NCBI GenBank assembly: GCA_900541985.1
Contig: UQLX01000028.1
Location: 1-30,426 of the forward strand
DNA: 30,426 bases
Direction: 5' to 3'
Source: an uncultured Blautia sp.
Lineage (GTDB): Bacteria; Bacillota; Clostridia; Lachnospirales; Lachnospiraceae
Part shown: piece after piece, positions 8,760 to 16,144 of the stretch
How positions within the stretch are numbered: the stretch's first letter is position 1
How the letters are laid out: every line of letters begins with the position of its first letter
Notes under the pieces: model-generated
The model's input: only the letters and a program-made list of their open reading frames with translations
Told to the model about the DNA's origin: nothing
Databases searched by the model: none
Translations under genes and position numbers: made by a program

Positions 8760-9632
8760 TCAACTCTCCTCCCTCGTAAGCCGCAGCTGCACCAATGACA
8801 ACCCGGCGATCATAAACACAACCACCCAGCTGATCGTCGCAGAATAACCGAAGTTATTCGCATTCAGGAACGACTGCTGATAGGTATACAGTGCCACAGT
8901 CAACGTTGCATTGGCAGGTCCTCCGCTGGTCAGGTTCACCACCTCGTCAAACAGCTGCAGTGTACCGATCGTGGACGTAATGGATGTAAACACAATGACC
9001 TGCTTCAACTGAGGAACTACAATGTGGAAAAACTCCTGAAAGGCATTGGCGCCATCGATTCGCGCCGCTTCAAGCGTATCTTTGGAGACGTTCTGAAGCC
9101 CCGCAATGTAATACATCGTGTTGTAACCGATCCAGCGCCAACACAGGGCAATGATGATTACCACACGTGCAAAGTTTTTTTCTGTCAGCCATGAGATTGG
9201 GTTGTCTATGAGGTGAAGCGACTGCAGAATCCCGTTGATCAGGCCGTCAAACTGGAACATAGTCCGGAAAACAATCGAGTATGCTACCGGTGACGTAACA
9301 CAGGGAAGGAACAGTGCCATTCGGAAAAAGCCACGGCCCTTCAAACCATCTGTCTGAAGTAAATATGCAAAGAAAAGGCCCAGAAGCAGCATAATGGGCA
9401 CCTGGATTGCTAAAAACAACAACGTATTGAACAGTGAGCTCCAAAATATTCCATCGGAAAGCAATCTTTTAAAATTCCCAATACCCACAAATGTCGACAT
9501 CAGTCCTTGATGAGAATAAAAAGACAACACCAGGGAATAAATAACAGGATATAACATAAATGCAAGTACAAAGAAAATTGCCGGGAGGGAGAAAGCGACC
9601 CATGAGCCGTTCGCTAACGTTCTTTTTTTCAT
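8760..9632 (-). CDS. CUT1 sugar ABC transporter permease (MalF/LacF type)
   Basis: 290-aa permease with six predicted membrane helices and the EAA loop EAARIDGANAFQEFFHIVVP (about residues 190-209). The ATG at 9632 is preferred because GGAGG precedes it; the frame stays open 84 bases further upstream without a ribosome site and across a strong hairpin. It forms the heterodimeric channel with the following permease and accepts substrate from the lipoprotein encoded upstream. Confidence 0.9.
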   Translation of the reverse strand: MKKRTLANGSWVAFSLPAIFFVLAFMLYPVIYSLVLSFYSHQGLMSTFVGIGNFKRLLSDGIFWSSLFNTLLFLAIQVPIMLLLGLFFAYLLQTDGLKGRGFFRMALFLPCVTSPVAYSIVFRTMFQFDGLINGILQSLHLIDNPISWLTEKNFARVVIIIALCWRWIGYNTMYYIAGLQNVSKDTLEAARIDGANAFQEFFHIVVPQLKQVIVFTSITSTIGTLQLFDEVVNLTSGGPANATLTVALYTYQQSFLNANNFGYSATISWVVVFMIAGLSLVQLRLTREES

Positions 9633-9659
9633 TTTTTTACCTCCGTATAACACATATAT

Positions 9660-9693
9660 TGTTTTTCCAGCCACTAAAGTGGCTGGAAAAACA
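9660..9693. other. Strong intercistronic hairpin after the binding-protein gene
   Basis: A perfect 16-bp inverted repeat (arms 9660-9675 and 9678-9693, core CCAGCCACT) with a two-base AA centre lies in the 87-base gap between the binding-protein and first permease genes. Neither strand has a T-run directly after the stem. The position fits a 3'-stabilising element that raises binding-protein expression over the permeases, as known for malE-malF. Confidence 0.6.
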
Positions 9694-9719
9694 TAAGGAA
9701 CACTGGCAAATACCAAAAA

Positions 9720-11057
9720 TTATTTACCCACCTGCTGGTCATAGTTCTCCTGAACCTTCTCCAGCGCCTCATCCAGCGTCATCTCAGAATCTATATAATT
9801 CTGCAGATAAGCCTGAATAGCTGCATTAGCAGTCCAGGTATTGGTACCGTAGTCAACCGCAGGTACATTTGCTCCCCAAGATGCGAAATCAGCATACAGC
9901 GGTTTATTGTTGAAGAATTCTACCGGCTGGTTATAGACTTCGCTCTCGCTGGCCGGAAGATAAGTAGCAACAGCGCCCTGCTCAGCCAGAATCTGATCAT
10001 AGAAGTCCAGATTGCCGGCAAAGATGGTCTTCATAAAGTCAACGGCCACATCCTTATTTGCTGAATTTTCCAGTACAACCCAGCTGGAACCGCCCATATT
10101 GGTATACTCACTTGCAGAATCAGTGGTAGTCAGCTTCGGAACGGGTACATAATCCCACAAACCGGAGGCATCTGTCCCAGCGGTGATCGTGTTGCTTCCC
10201 CAAACTGCAGTCAGGCAAAATGCAACTTCGCCTTCCTGAATTGCTGAAACAGCAGCGGAATCTCTGGATGCTGTGCGGTAAACGCAGTCACTGTTCCACA
10301 GTTCCTTAACTACATCAAACATCTCACGAACAGCTTTATTGTTCACGAAATCAGCGTTTCCTTCTTCATCATAGAACCATTCGCCGGTGGACTGCATCGC
10401 ACTGTCGAACCAGGCAAAGGCACATTCAGAAGGAAGGAAGTCAAATGCATATTTACCGGTCTTTTCACGAACCGCCTTCGCAATCTCGATCATTTCCGGC
10501 CAGGTAATATCAACCATATCCTCAGCAGAATAACCTGCCTGCTCCAGATAATCCGTTCTGTAGAATATACCGGCAGTACCACTGTCGAAAGGAACTCCAT
10601 AGACGCGATCCTCAACGGTCAGACACTGTACTTTATAGTTTGCAAAATCGTTGAAGTCAATAGCATCGGTCAGATCAGCAAACATACCCTTGTAACTGGT
10701 CAGGAAATTCTTTGCCAAAAAGTCACCAACCAAAATGATATCCGGCAGATCCTCGGTAACGCCGCCGGAAAAAGCAGCTATACATTTCGTGCGTACATCA
10801 TCCTCACTAACATTCACAACATCAAACTTTACATTTTCATGGCCAGCCGCCTGATAGTATTTACCTGCTGTCTCCATTGCGGGAATGTTGAAGTTCTCAT
10901 CCCAGCACCAGACAGTGAGTGTTGTTTCCTCAGTTCCATCACCAGATTCTTCTCCTTTGGATTGTTCCTTGGTGTCTTTGCTTTCGCCAGCACAGCCATA
11001 CAAACCGGATGTCATCATGACCAGACCAAGAACAAGCGCCAAAATACGTTTTTTCAT
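9720..11057 (-). CDS. ABC transporter sugar-binding lipoprotein (family 1)
   Basis: 445-aa solute-binding protein. It has a Lys-Arg start, a hydrophobic stretch and the lipobox LYGC (Cys at about residue 22), then an acidic Ser/Gly/Glu linker (to about 46) before the mature domain. The pattern of a family 1 extracellular solute-binding protein continues to the end. It is the first gene of the operon, has GGAGGAAAA before its ATG, and would capture the oligosaccharide or glycoside outside the membrane. The upstream promoter carries the palindromic operator shared with yjjI. Confidence 0.9.
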   Translation of the reverse strand: MKKRILALVLGLVMMTSGLYGCAGESKDTKEQSKGEESGDGTEETTLTVWCWDENFNIPAMETAGKYYQAAGHENVKFDVVNVSEDDVRTKCIAAFSGGVTEDLPDIILVGDFLAKNFLTSYKGMFADLTDAIDFNDFANYKVQCLTVEDRVYGVPFDSGTAGIFYRTDYLEQAGYSAEDMVDITWPEMIEIAKAVREKTGKYAFDFLPSECAFAWFDSAMQSTGEWFYDEEGNADFVNNKAVREMFDVVKELWNSDCVYRTASRDSAAVSAIQEGEVAFCLTAVWGSNTITAGTDASGLWDYVPVPKLTTTDSASEYTNMGGSSWVVLENSANKDVAVDFMKTIFAGNLDFYDQILAEQGAVATYLPASESEVYNQPVEFFNNKPLYADFASWGANVPAVDYGTNTWTANAAIQAYLQNYIDSEMTLDEALEKVQENYDQQVGK

Positions 11058-11155
11058 TTCTTTTTCCTCCGTTCATATTTTGATTACAGATTTGTGATTC
11101 GTTTCTACCACAAAGTCGGTACGGTTCAATCATGTTTTCCTGTAACTTTACACCA

Positions 11156-11161
11156 ATATTA
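11156..11161 (-). promoter_or_regulatory. -10 element of the ABC/glycosidase operon promoter
   Basis: The minus strand reads TAATAT. Taking it as -12 to -7 puts +1 at about 11149, and the palindrome centre at 11190.5 is then exactly -41.5. This leaves a leader of about 90 bases before the binding-protein start. No good -35 is present, as expected when a class II activator covers it. Confidence 0.5.
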
Positions 11162-11177
11162 CCATTTGCACAAAACG

Positions 11178-11203
11178 CAAAATATGACAAATGTCATGTT
11201 TTG
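11178..11203. promoter_or_regulatory. Second PrfA/Crp-like operator (ATGACA-N2-TGTCAT)
   Basis: A near-perfect palindrome: 12-base arms (CAAAATATGACA and TGTCATGTTTTG) match at 11 of 12 positions around an AA centre. The core at 11184-11197 is identical to that at 2521-2534 except for the two centre bases. It lies about 127 bases upstream of the binding-protein gene. Confidence 0.78.
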
Positions 11204-11275
11204 AAAATATCATCAAATCTTCTATATAACACCTTGCTTTTTTGTACAATATTTACATATGTCGGAATGCACTCC

Positions 11276-11445
11276 TTAGCAAATATCTTTCCTGGTGTAA
11301 TGCAGATAGGCAACAGCAATGCCTGCGATGCCCATTACAATACCGATGGCAACCATTGTGCCATCCAAATTTCCATTACTTACGATATCTGCACCATCAC
11401 AATACCCAAAGGGAGTTGCTTCAGTTCATGCTTCACAAATGTCAT
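11276..11445 (-). pseudogene. ABC-2 type permease remnant, ends joined by deletion
   Basis: The start ATG overlaps the preceding ATPase stop in an ATGA. The first ten codons read MTFVKHELKQ, then the frame shifts and the final segment PFGYCDGADIVSNGNLDG...YTRKDIC follows to a stop. These are the beginning and the end of a bacitracin/ABC-2-type membrane subunit, so the middle is deleted and the junction is out of frame. The gene cannot make a working permease. Confidence 0.6.
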
Positions 11446-11640
11446 ACGGTACCACCATCCTTTTCGTAATAATGCAGAAAGATTTCTTCCAGATCCGGCT
11501 CAGTGACCATCAGATCGGTTACCTGACAGGTGGAGAACGTCCGAATCAAATCGTTGATGTTACCACTGAACAAGAAACTGACGGAATCGACCGAATCTTT
11601 CCTGCCACGAACACCCTCCAGCTTATCAAGATTTACCTGT
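11442..11640 (-). pseudogene. ABC transporter ATP-binding subunit, C-terminal fragment
   Basis: The last 60 or so residues end in TEPDLEEIFLHYYEKDGGTV, typical of the C-terminus of ABC-2 type ATPases. Walker A, signature and Walker B parts are absent and homology seems to stop near 11640. It lies directly before the permease remnant, keeping the original gene order. Confidence 0.6.
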
Positions 11641-11693
11641 CCATGAAAGCAAATAAAATCAAAACTGAAATAATATAGTACATATCGCTGCAA

Positions 11694-11880
11694 AAAGGAA
11701 AACGGCTACAGTGCCCATATTTACTGGGTTTGTAGCCATTTTTTACTTTCACAAGTGTCAAACTCGGGAGTATATCATAAATACAATTTATGCACACCTT
11801 TTGTTATCTACACTTTTATATTCCAACCACAACAACCGGGAAATTCTTCCCGGTCGTTGCAGATTATTTTCTAATTCAGA
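11694..11880. other. Intergenic stretch without recognised genes
   Basis: A/T-rich sequence between the ABC remnants and the TnpC-like gene. A short imperfect inverted repeat (ggctaca...tgtagcc, 11703-11740) may act as a terminator for minus-strand transcription. Nothing else is supported. Confidence 0.35.
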
Positions 11881-12264
11881 TTATAAAGTTTTTAATACGT
11901 TCAGGTCTTTCTTGTTTAAGGCCTTTCTCAATCTTACATTTTCTTTTTCCATTTGCTCTTTTTCACGTTTCAGCTCCCGGATCTGTTCTTCTAATACATT
12001 GATCCGATTCTTCAGTACAATATCACCTATGTATCTTTTGGGGTCTATCATTCCTGCCTGCTGCTCCAGAGCACGATCCATTTCTTTTCTGACCGTTTCA
12101 TTCTTATAAAAGAATCCTCTGGACAATCCTGTCCTCTTTGTCAGTTTTGGGACCGTCACTTTTTCCCGTTCTGTCAGCATCTGCCGGATTTCTGTCACTG
12201 CCCTGTTTACTTTTTCTTCACTGGCTTTTTTATTGCAGGCTATCATCGAATCGTATTTGTTCAT
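11881..12264 (-). CDS. Tn554-family TnpC-like transposition protein (DUF6262-like)
   Basis: 127-aa protein with an N-terminal HTH-like part (KVTVPKLTKRTGLSRGFFYKN, around residues 36-55) and a C-terminal coiled coil rich in Glu/Lys/Arg (about 85-120). The layout matches TnpC accessory proteins of Tn554-like elements, which assist two tyrosine recombinases. The ATG at 12264 is preceded by GGAGGAAGAA and lies inside the end of the integrase gene, the usual overlap. Its partner recombinases are truncated or missing, so it is probably a stranded remnant, although its own frame looks intact. Confidence 0.65.
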   Translation of the reverse strand: MNKYDSMIACNKKASEEKVNRAVTEIRQMLTEREKVTVPKLTKRTGLSRGFFYKNETVRKEMDRALEQQAGMIDPKRYIGDIVLKNRINVLEEQIRELKREKEQMEKENVRLRKALNKKDLNVLKTL

Positions 12265-12490
12265 ATTCTTCCTCCCATCCTTCCAGACATTCCAGTACCA
12301 TCTTAGATAATCGGTTTCTTGTTTTTCGTGTATCATCTGCCAGTATTTTGTTGCTCATCTTTCTGTAATACTTTACATTTCTCAGGCTTCTATGCCCCAG
12401 TAGTCTTGCGTTTGTCCAGTCATCCACATGCATCTCGGCAAGCTTCATGCCATAAATATGCCGATACATGTGAGAACCGAATGCTCTCTG
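12230..12490 (-). pseudogene. Tyrosine recombinase (Tn554 TnpA/TnpB-like), C-terminal fragment
   Basis: Only the last 85 or so residues remain: HMYRHIYG (catalytic His/Arg box), ARLLGHRSLRN (LGH box) and VKYYRKMS (catalytic Tyr). The start of the protein is lost; at about 12485-12500 the DNA switches into a helicase fragment in another reading frame. It overlaps the downstream TnpC-like gene as in intact elements. Confidence 0.65.
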
Positions 12491-13101
12491 ACTAAAAAGT
12501 AAGCAATCTCCTGCACATCTTCCCTTCCAATGCTTCTTCCATACATCTGGCTGGCGGCTTCCGGGAGTTTATGGGCCTCATCCACGACCAGAGCCCTGTA
12601 ATCTGCCAGAAGCGGACGGTACCCATTTGCCCGGTGCATGGCATCTGCCAGAAGATAATTGTGATTGCAAATCTGTAAAAAAATATCCTCTTTCCTGGAA
12701 ATATCCAGATGCTTCTGATAACGGCATCCTGCTTTCCCCGGACATTCCCTGGGGCAGAATTTCGGTACGCACACCAGCCTGCGGTCAAAACCGCTCAGGT
12801 TATGTACGGAATCTAAATCAAAGTTATGCCGGAGGGACTTCAATGCCTCCATCTGTGCCTGATTTTTATTCTTGTCCCGGACTGCCTCTAATCTCTGGGC
12901 CAGCCTGTAATCGCATATAATATTACTTATGTTCTCTTTATAAAGGATCACTCCTATTATAAGCACATCATAAGAAAATAAACTCAAATTATGCAGTAAA
13001 ATTTGTAGATTTTCTGCATAATCTGAGTTTACCTCATTGAATAGTTTTAGATATGATTGATTGTCAAAATATGTTAATATCTTGTATTTTGTGTCTTTCA
13101 T
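12445..13101 (-). pseudogene. DinG-like DEAH helicase fragment
   Basis: The frame holds an internal piece of a superfamily 2 helicase of the DinG/XPD type: an Fe-S cysteine set (CVPKFCPRECPGKAGC) then NHNYLLADAMHR and the Walker B box VVDEAHKLPEAASQMYG. The Walker A region and everything after motif II are missing. The first 70 or so residues (MKDTKYKILTYF...) do not look like this family, and the last residues come from the junction with the integrase tail. It is therefore a fusion of unrelated pieces and unlikely to be active. Confidence 0.6.
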
Positions 13102-13195
13102 ATTTCTATTTTAGCAAAGCAACATTTTCTATTTCTTCACAGGAAAAATTGCAATATTCACAATTCCTACTGAATTTCTCTCTTTAATATTAATC

Positions 13196-13396
13196 CTACA
13201 TTAAATATATCTCTTTACCTGTTTCAGCATTAACCAGCATGACGTATTTTTGAGAATTATTGTCATTTACTTCCAAATACCAGATTGGTTCTGCCATATA
13301 CTGCTGATCTTCATCCAGAATGCTGTCTGCGATCAGGTCGCAGAGCTTATCCGGATGTCCTTCCATTACGGATTCTGCTGTATAAAATCGTTTCAT
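13196..13396 (-). pseudogene. metK 5' fragment fused to an unrelated C-terminus
   Basis: A 66-aa frame starting MKRFYTAESVMEGHPDKLCD and continuing LIADSILDE is the start of S-adenosylmethionine synthetase (usually about 390 aa). After about residue 28 it changes to YMAEPIWYLEVNDNNSQKYV and ends NAETGKEIYLM, which resembles PepSY-like or lipoprotein tails. The fusion is in frame and has a ribosome site (GGATGG) before the ATG. Only part of the N-terminal domain is left, so no SAM synthetase activity is expected. Confidence 0.7.
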
Positions 13397-13423
13397 AATC
13401 GTTACCATCCTTTCCAACATAAC

Positions 13424-13465
13424 AAAAAAGGCAGGAAGCATTCTTTTTACGGAACACTTCCTGCC
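13424..13465 (-). terminator. Intrinsic terminator after the Abi_2 fragment
   Basis: On the minus strand a stem GGCAGGAAG / CTTCCTGCC with an 18-base loop is followed by TTTTTT. It lies 25 bases after the Abi_2-like stop and just before the metK fragment. Confidence 0.75.
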
Positions 13466-13489
13466 ATATTAATGATTCTTTATTTGGTT

Positions 13490-14222
13490 TTATAATTTGT
13501 ATCTGCTTATACTTTTCCAATTTTCAGGAAAACCCATTGCTTTGAGAAATATACCCTGACTTAGATTGCTTGTCTTTTTCATGTACTGGTTCATGATCTG
13601 ATTTAAAGATTTTTTAAACTCAGCAAAATCATCTTTGGAAAGCAACATCCGAAAAGCAATCACAACCGAAAACAGATCGTTTTTTCCACATTCATATTTA
13701 TTTCCATTCTGTGGAAGTTTCATTTTTTTATGTAATACAGTATCTGGAATATCATATCTGCTCTTATAGGAAAACAGTCTTTCATTATGGGCACAGACAT
13801 TTCTGTACAAAGTAAGCACTTTCATATACTGGATCAGTTCTTTTTCACTTACATGCTCAAAATGTATACTGATTTTCGTTTTCATGCTGGTTGTCAGAAA
13901 TGAATACATCTTTGACATCTGTCCAAACGTCAGGGTTTTCATAATGACCCACATCGGAACATTCCCATAGGTTTTTCTTTGATAAACCACATATTCGTGA
14001 TCCGTGTTTTTCTTTGCTTCTCTGTCCAGTATGGCTATTAAACCAGCAATTTTCTTTTTGGTTGCTCCTGAATTATCATAATGTGCTGCATCCAGATAAT
14101 CCTCTTGCCTCTCTGAATAAGTATCACAAAAATGATAGGAAATCAACGATCTCATTTTTTGTTCAAAATGACAGAGATACTGGAAAATCAATGCTCGAAG
14201 CTTTTCATCAAATTCATATTAT
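13490..14222 (-). pseudogene. Abi_2 family (AbiD/AbiF-like) HEPN protein, 5'-truncated
   Basis: The frame encodes the body of an Abi_2 abortive-infection protein, a putative HEPN ribonuclease. The HEPN R-x4-6-H motif is visible as RNVCAHNERLFSY. Homology is continuous from YEFDEKLRALIFQYLCHFEQ onward, but directly before it is an in-frame TAA. The family normally has a further 60-80 residues at the N-terminus. The first in-frame start codons are a TTG at 14191 and an internal ATG. The 5' end is therefore missing, although the HEPN core remains intact. A terminator follows. Confidence 0.65.
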
Positions 14223-14560
14223 AAAAATCTGCGTATATAGAAAAACGGAGGGCCCTCAGGTCCTCCGTCCGGTCGCAGGCATCGCAAGTTTCTGCAACCT
14301 GATCACTGACAAATATTTTAACACGAACCTTTATAAAAGGCAAGTGCTTTTTGCGAACATTTGTCACTATCTATTATATGCTTATTTTTATATCATATTC
14401 CCGTCTTTGGCTCCTGGAAGTTTGTCTCACATTCTGCACTTTTCAGGTACTTTCAGACACTTTTTCTGTCAGAGCATTGGCAGATATTCAACTGAATACA
14501 CATTCTTTTCCATTATCTGTGTATCATGTACCTATTTTCCTCTAAAAGCAAACTGTATAC
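14223..14560. other. Gene-free stretch with a small inverted repeat
   Basis: No credible coding region. An inverted repeat ACGGAGG / CCTCCGT (14244-14267) has no T-run on either side. The rest is A/T-rich sequence full of stops. Confidence 0.4.
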
Positions 14561-14564
14561 ACTC

Positions 14565-14850
14565 CATACACGCCTACCATCTATACCTCATTTTACATCC
14601 AGAATCAGAAGTTCCGGACAATGCTGCAAAGCACAGACGATACATCCATCCGGAATGTACCGAAAATGATGTATGGCGCACACCGATCGAAGTAACCCTG
14701 CGCAATGATGATTTTGAAGCTGCAAAAGCAGAGGTGGAAACGATCATCCTCTCTCCTGAAGGAGAAGCCGTTGCTTCCCAGAAATCTTCCATAGGGCTCC
14801 CTGCAAGAGATCAGAAAACCATCTACTGTTTTAGTAACCATACTTTTGCT
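14565..14850 (+). pseudogene. Fragment of a GH2-type glycosidase
   Basis: A plus-strand open stretch reads RRYIHPECTENDVWRTPIEV, then TLRNDDFEAAKAEVETIILSP and EGEAVASQKSSIGLPARDQK. This looks like the Ig-like second domain of family 2 glycosidases, with both sides missing. It is not similar enough by eye to the intact GH2 gene in this window to be a recent copy. Confidence 0.35.
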
Positions 14851-14854
14851 CTTT

Positions 14855-15007
14855 TCAATGCATCACCCTGCGGTTATGCGCTCTGGCTTTCTTTTTCAGA
14901 TCCCTTTTCCATCTGCGGATGGTCACCGCCTTGCAGTGGTTTCTCGACCATTCGTATTCATCCGGAATGTATCTGCCGCCGTGTTCCCTCTCGCCATAAG
15001 CCGGCAT
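14855..15007 (-). CDS. Small basic hypothetical protein or remnant
   Basis: A 50-residue frame (MPAYGEREHGGRYIPDEYEW and a Lys/Arg-rich rest ending RRVMH) starts directly at the left edge of the 973-bp repeat, just after the repeat's terminator. No ribosome site is visible. I do not recognise it; it may be the tail of a larger lost gene. Confidence 0.25.
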   Translation of the reverse strand: MPAYGEREHGGRYIPDEYEWSRNHCKAVTIRRWKRDLKKKARAHNRRVMH

Positions 15008-15016
15008 GGTGGCATG

Positions 15017-15050
15017 AAAAAAGCACCTATCGGATTTCTCCAATAGATGC
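15017..15050 (-). terminator. Terminator of the TA cassette (copy 1)
   Basis: On the minus strand GCATCTAT / ATAGGTGC (one G-U pair) with a 12-base loop is followed by TTTTTT. It lies 16 bases after the toxin stop. The loop matches that of the AbiEii terminator at 20947-20970 at 11 of 12 bases. Confidence 0.7.
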
Positions 15051-15066
15051 TCTCATCAATCTGCTA

Positions 15067-15360
15067 TTATTTTTTTATGTACCTCTTCAGTTCATCATAA
15101 AAGTTTTCTCTGGTTCCTGCTATGACAACAACCACTAACTCTCCATCTATACGTTCAATCGTATATGCAAGTTCATAATTGGTCTTATTGTAATAAATGT
15201 CATAACCGTAGAAACCTGTCAGATCACCTGTTTTCGTCTCCCCTATCGTGTAATCTTCCCGGATTTTATCAACGGCATCCTGATACAGCTTCTTAAGTTT
15301 CTTATCCTTCAGCTTTTTAAGATACTTTGCTGCCGGAGGATCAAATCGCACTGGCAACAT
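15067..15360 (-). CDS. RelE/ParE-family toxin (copy 1)
   Basis: 97-aa basic protein of the RelE/ParE superfamily. It starts MLPVRFDPPAAKYLKKLKDK with the usual helical hairpin, then carries the beta-sheet part ending RIDGELVVVVIAGTRENFYD. The family comprises mRNA interferases and gyrase poisons; which activity applies is unclear. The start lies 3 bases after the antitoxin stop, so the two are coupled. The predicted protein is identical to the copy at 18799-19092. Confidence 0.8.
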   Translation of the reverse strand: MLPVRFDPPAAKYLKKLKDKKLKKLYQDAVDKIREDYTIGETKTGDLTGFYGYDIYYNKTNYELAYTIERIDGELVVVVIAGTRENFYDELKRYIKK

Positions 15361-15363
15361 AAA

Positions 15364-15705
15364 TCAGTCCTCCGTTCCAAAGACATCTTCGTAAGTTGCA
15401 TATTCTGCTTTTCCGGCGGCAATGTCTTCTGCTTTTGCGAGCATTGCTTCTGCAGCTGGTCTGATCTGGGCCTGACGCTTTTTAAACTCAGTAAGCAGTT
15501 CTTCCCCAGACAAGCCTTCCTTAATTAGATCTGACAAAATCTGCTCTGCAAACTCACCACCAGCAGCCGTTTTAATTGGACGGATCACAAGCTCGTCACC
15601 ACGTACCACACACTCGGCTTCATCACCAAACCCCAGTGACTGGTAGAACTTTTGCGGAATCGTTATCTGCCGCTTTGAAGAAATACTAAGAACTTTTCTG
15701 TTCAT
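15364..15705 (-). CDS. AbrB/MazE-like antitoxin (copy 1)
   Basis: 113-aa protein with an N-terminal swapped-hairpin AbrB domain (MNRKVLSISSKRQITIPQKF, about residues 1-45) and a helical C-terminus that should wrap the toxin. The ATG at 15705 is chosen because the domain begins there and GAGAGG precedes it; an upstream start at 15741 would add 12 unlikely residues. It probably represses its own promoter through an inverted repeat at 15827-15845. Confidence 0.78.
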   Translation of the reverse strand: MNRKVLSISSKRQITIPQKFYQSLGFGDEAECVVRGDELVIRPIKTAAGGEFAEQILSDLIKEGLSGEELLTEFKKRQAQIRPAAEAMLAKAEDIAAGKAEYATYEDVFGTED

Positions 15706-15818
15706 TTTCGTGTTTCCTCTCTCCATTACAGCTGTAGGCATATTTACTACCCCCTTCTATCTTATGCAAGTCGTCCTCTTTGTATTTATGTTTTCTTGGT
15801 TTCTTTACTTCTAAGCCA

Positions 15819-15847
15819 ATTATAACGACTTTTGAAATCAAAGTCAA
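15819..15847 (-). promoter_or_regulatory. Promoter and operator of the TA cassette (copy 1)
   Basis: On the minus strand TTGACT, 17 bases, TATAAT: a near-perfect sigma-A promoter. The spacer contains the inverted repeat GACTTT-N7-AAAGTC (15827-15845), a likely antitoxin operator. It is duplicated at 19551-19579. Confidence 0.75.
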
Positions 15848-16036
15848 TAGGCTTGTTTGAGTCGATATGTAAGCCCACCATATCACCAGGTCGCTTTCTA
15901 CCTAGTAATATAGCGGGCCAGTTTATTCTTCCAGACCTGCACACCATGCGATGCCGGCCAGAACAAAAAATGCGTTGGCTAAGCATACTCAGTACACCCA
16001 ATGATGTGTTCGCTTTCAAAAATGAAAAAGATTTGT

Positions 16037-16075
16037 AATACCGTCATAGTATAGCAATATTTCTATGGCGGTATT
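16037..16075. other. Imperfect inverted repeat
   Basis: AATACCGTCATAG and CTATGGCGGTATT pair at 12 of 13 positions around a 13-base A/T-rich centre. It lies between the repeat end and the higBA terminator. No clear T-run; function unknown. Confidence 0.4.
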
Positions 16076-16099
16076 TCTGTATATGGTAGGGCAGAGAAA

Positions 16100-16126
16100 A
16101 ACCGCAGGTGAAAAATTCCTGCGGTT
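16100..16126 (-). terminator. Terminator of the higBA unit
   Basis: A 9-bp stem AACCGCAGG / CCTGCGGTT with a 9-base loop is followed on the minus strand by TTTCTC. It lies 18 bases after the HigA stop. Confidence 0.65.
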
Positions 16127-16144
16127 TCTATTTTCTCATACTAT

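Larger units (their letters stand above)
15015..15987. repeat. 973-bp direct repeat, copy 1 (TA cassette)
   Basis: Sequence from TGAAAAAAGCACC to TAAGCATA recurs at an offset of 3732 bases. By eye no mismatch was found, and both encoded proteins are identical. The unit contains terminator, toxin, antitoxin, promoter and about 140 further bases. No transposase, terminal inverted repeat or target duplication is seen. Confidence 0.9.

Noticed and set aside
9660..9693. Hairpin as a rho-independent terminator
   Set aside because: The stem ends in A/T pairs, and no run of T follows on either strand, while the operon continues directly after.
11206..11275. Possible riboswitch before the ABC operon
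   Set aside because: The leader after the predicted start is only about 90 bases and no known riboswitch core was recognised; the sequence at 11206-11275 lies upstream of the promoter.
14014..15138. Plus-strand open frame of 374 codons
   Set aside because: It runs across the Abi_2 antisense, non-coding DNA, a GH2 scrap and the antisense of a toxin, so it is not one gene. Only the GH2-like portion was kept as a fragment.
15015..15987. The 973-bp repeat as an insertion sequence
   Set aside because: No transposase gene, no terminal inverted repeats and no target-site duplication are visible. It is better described as a duplicated TA cassette.
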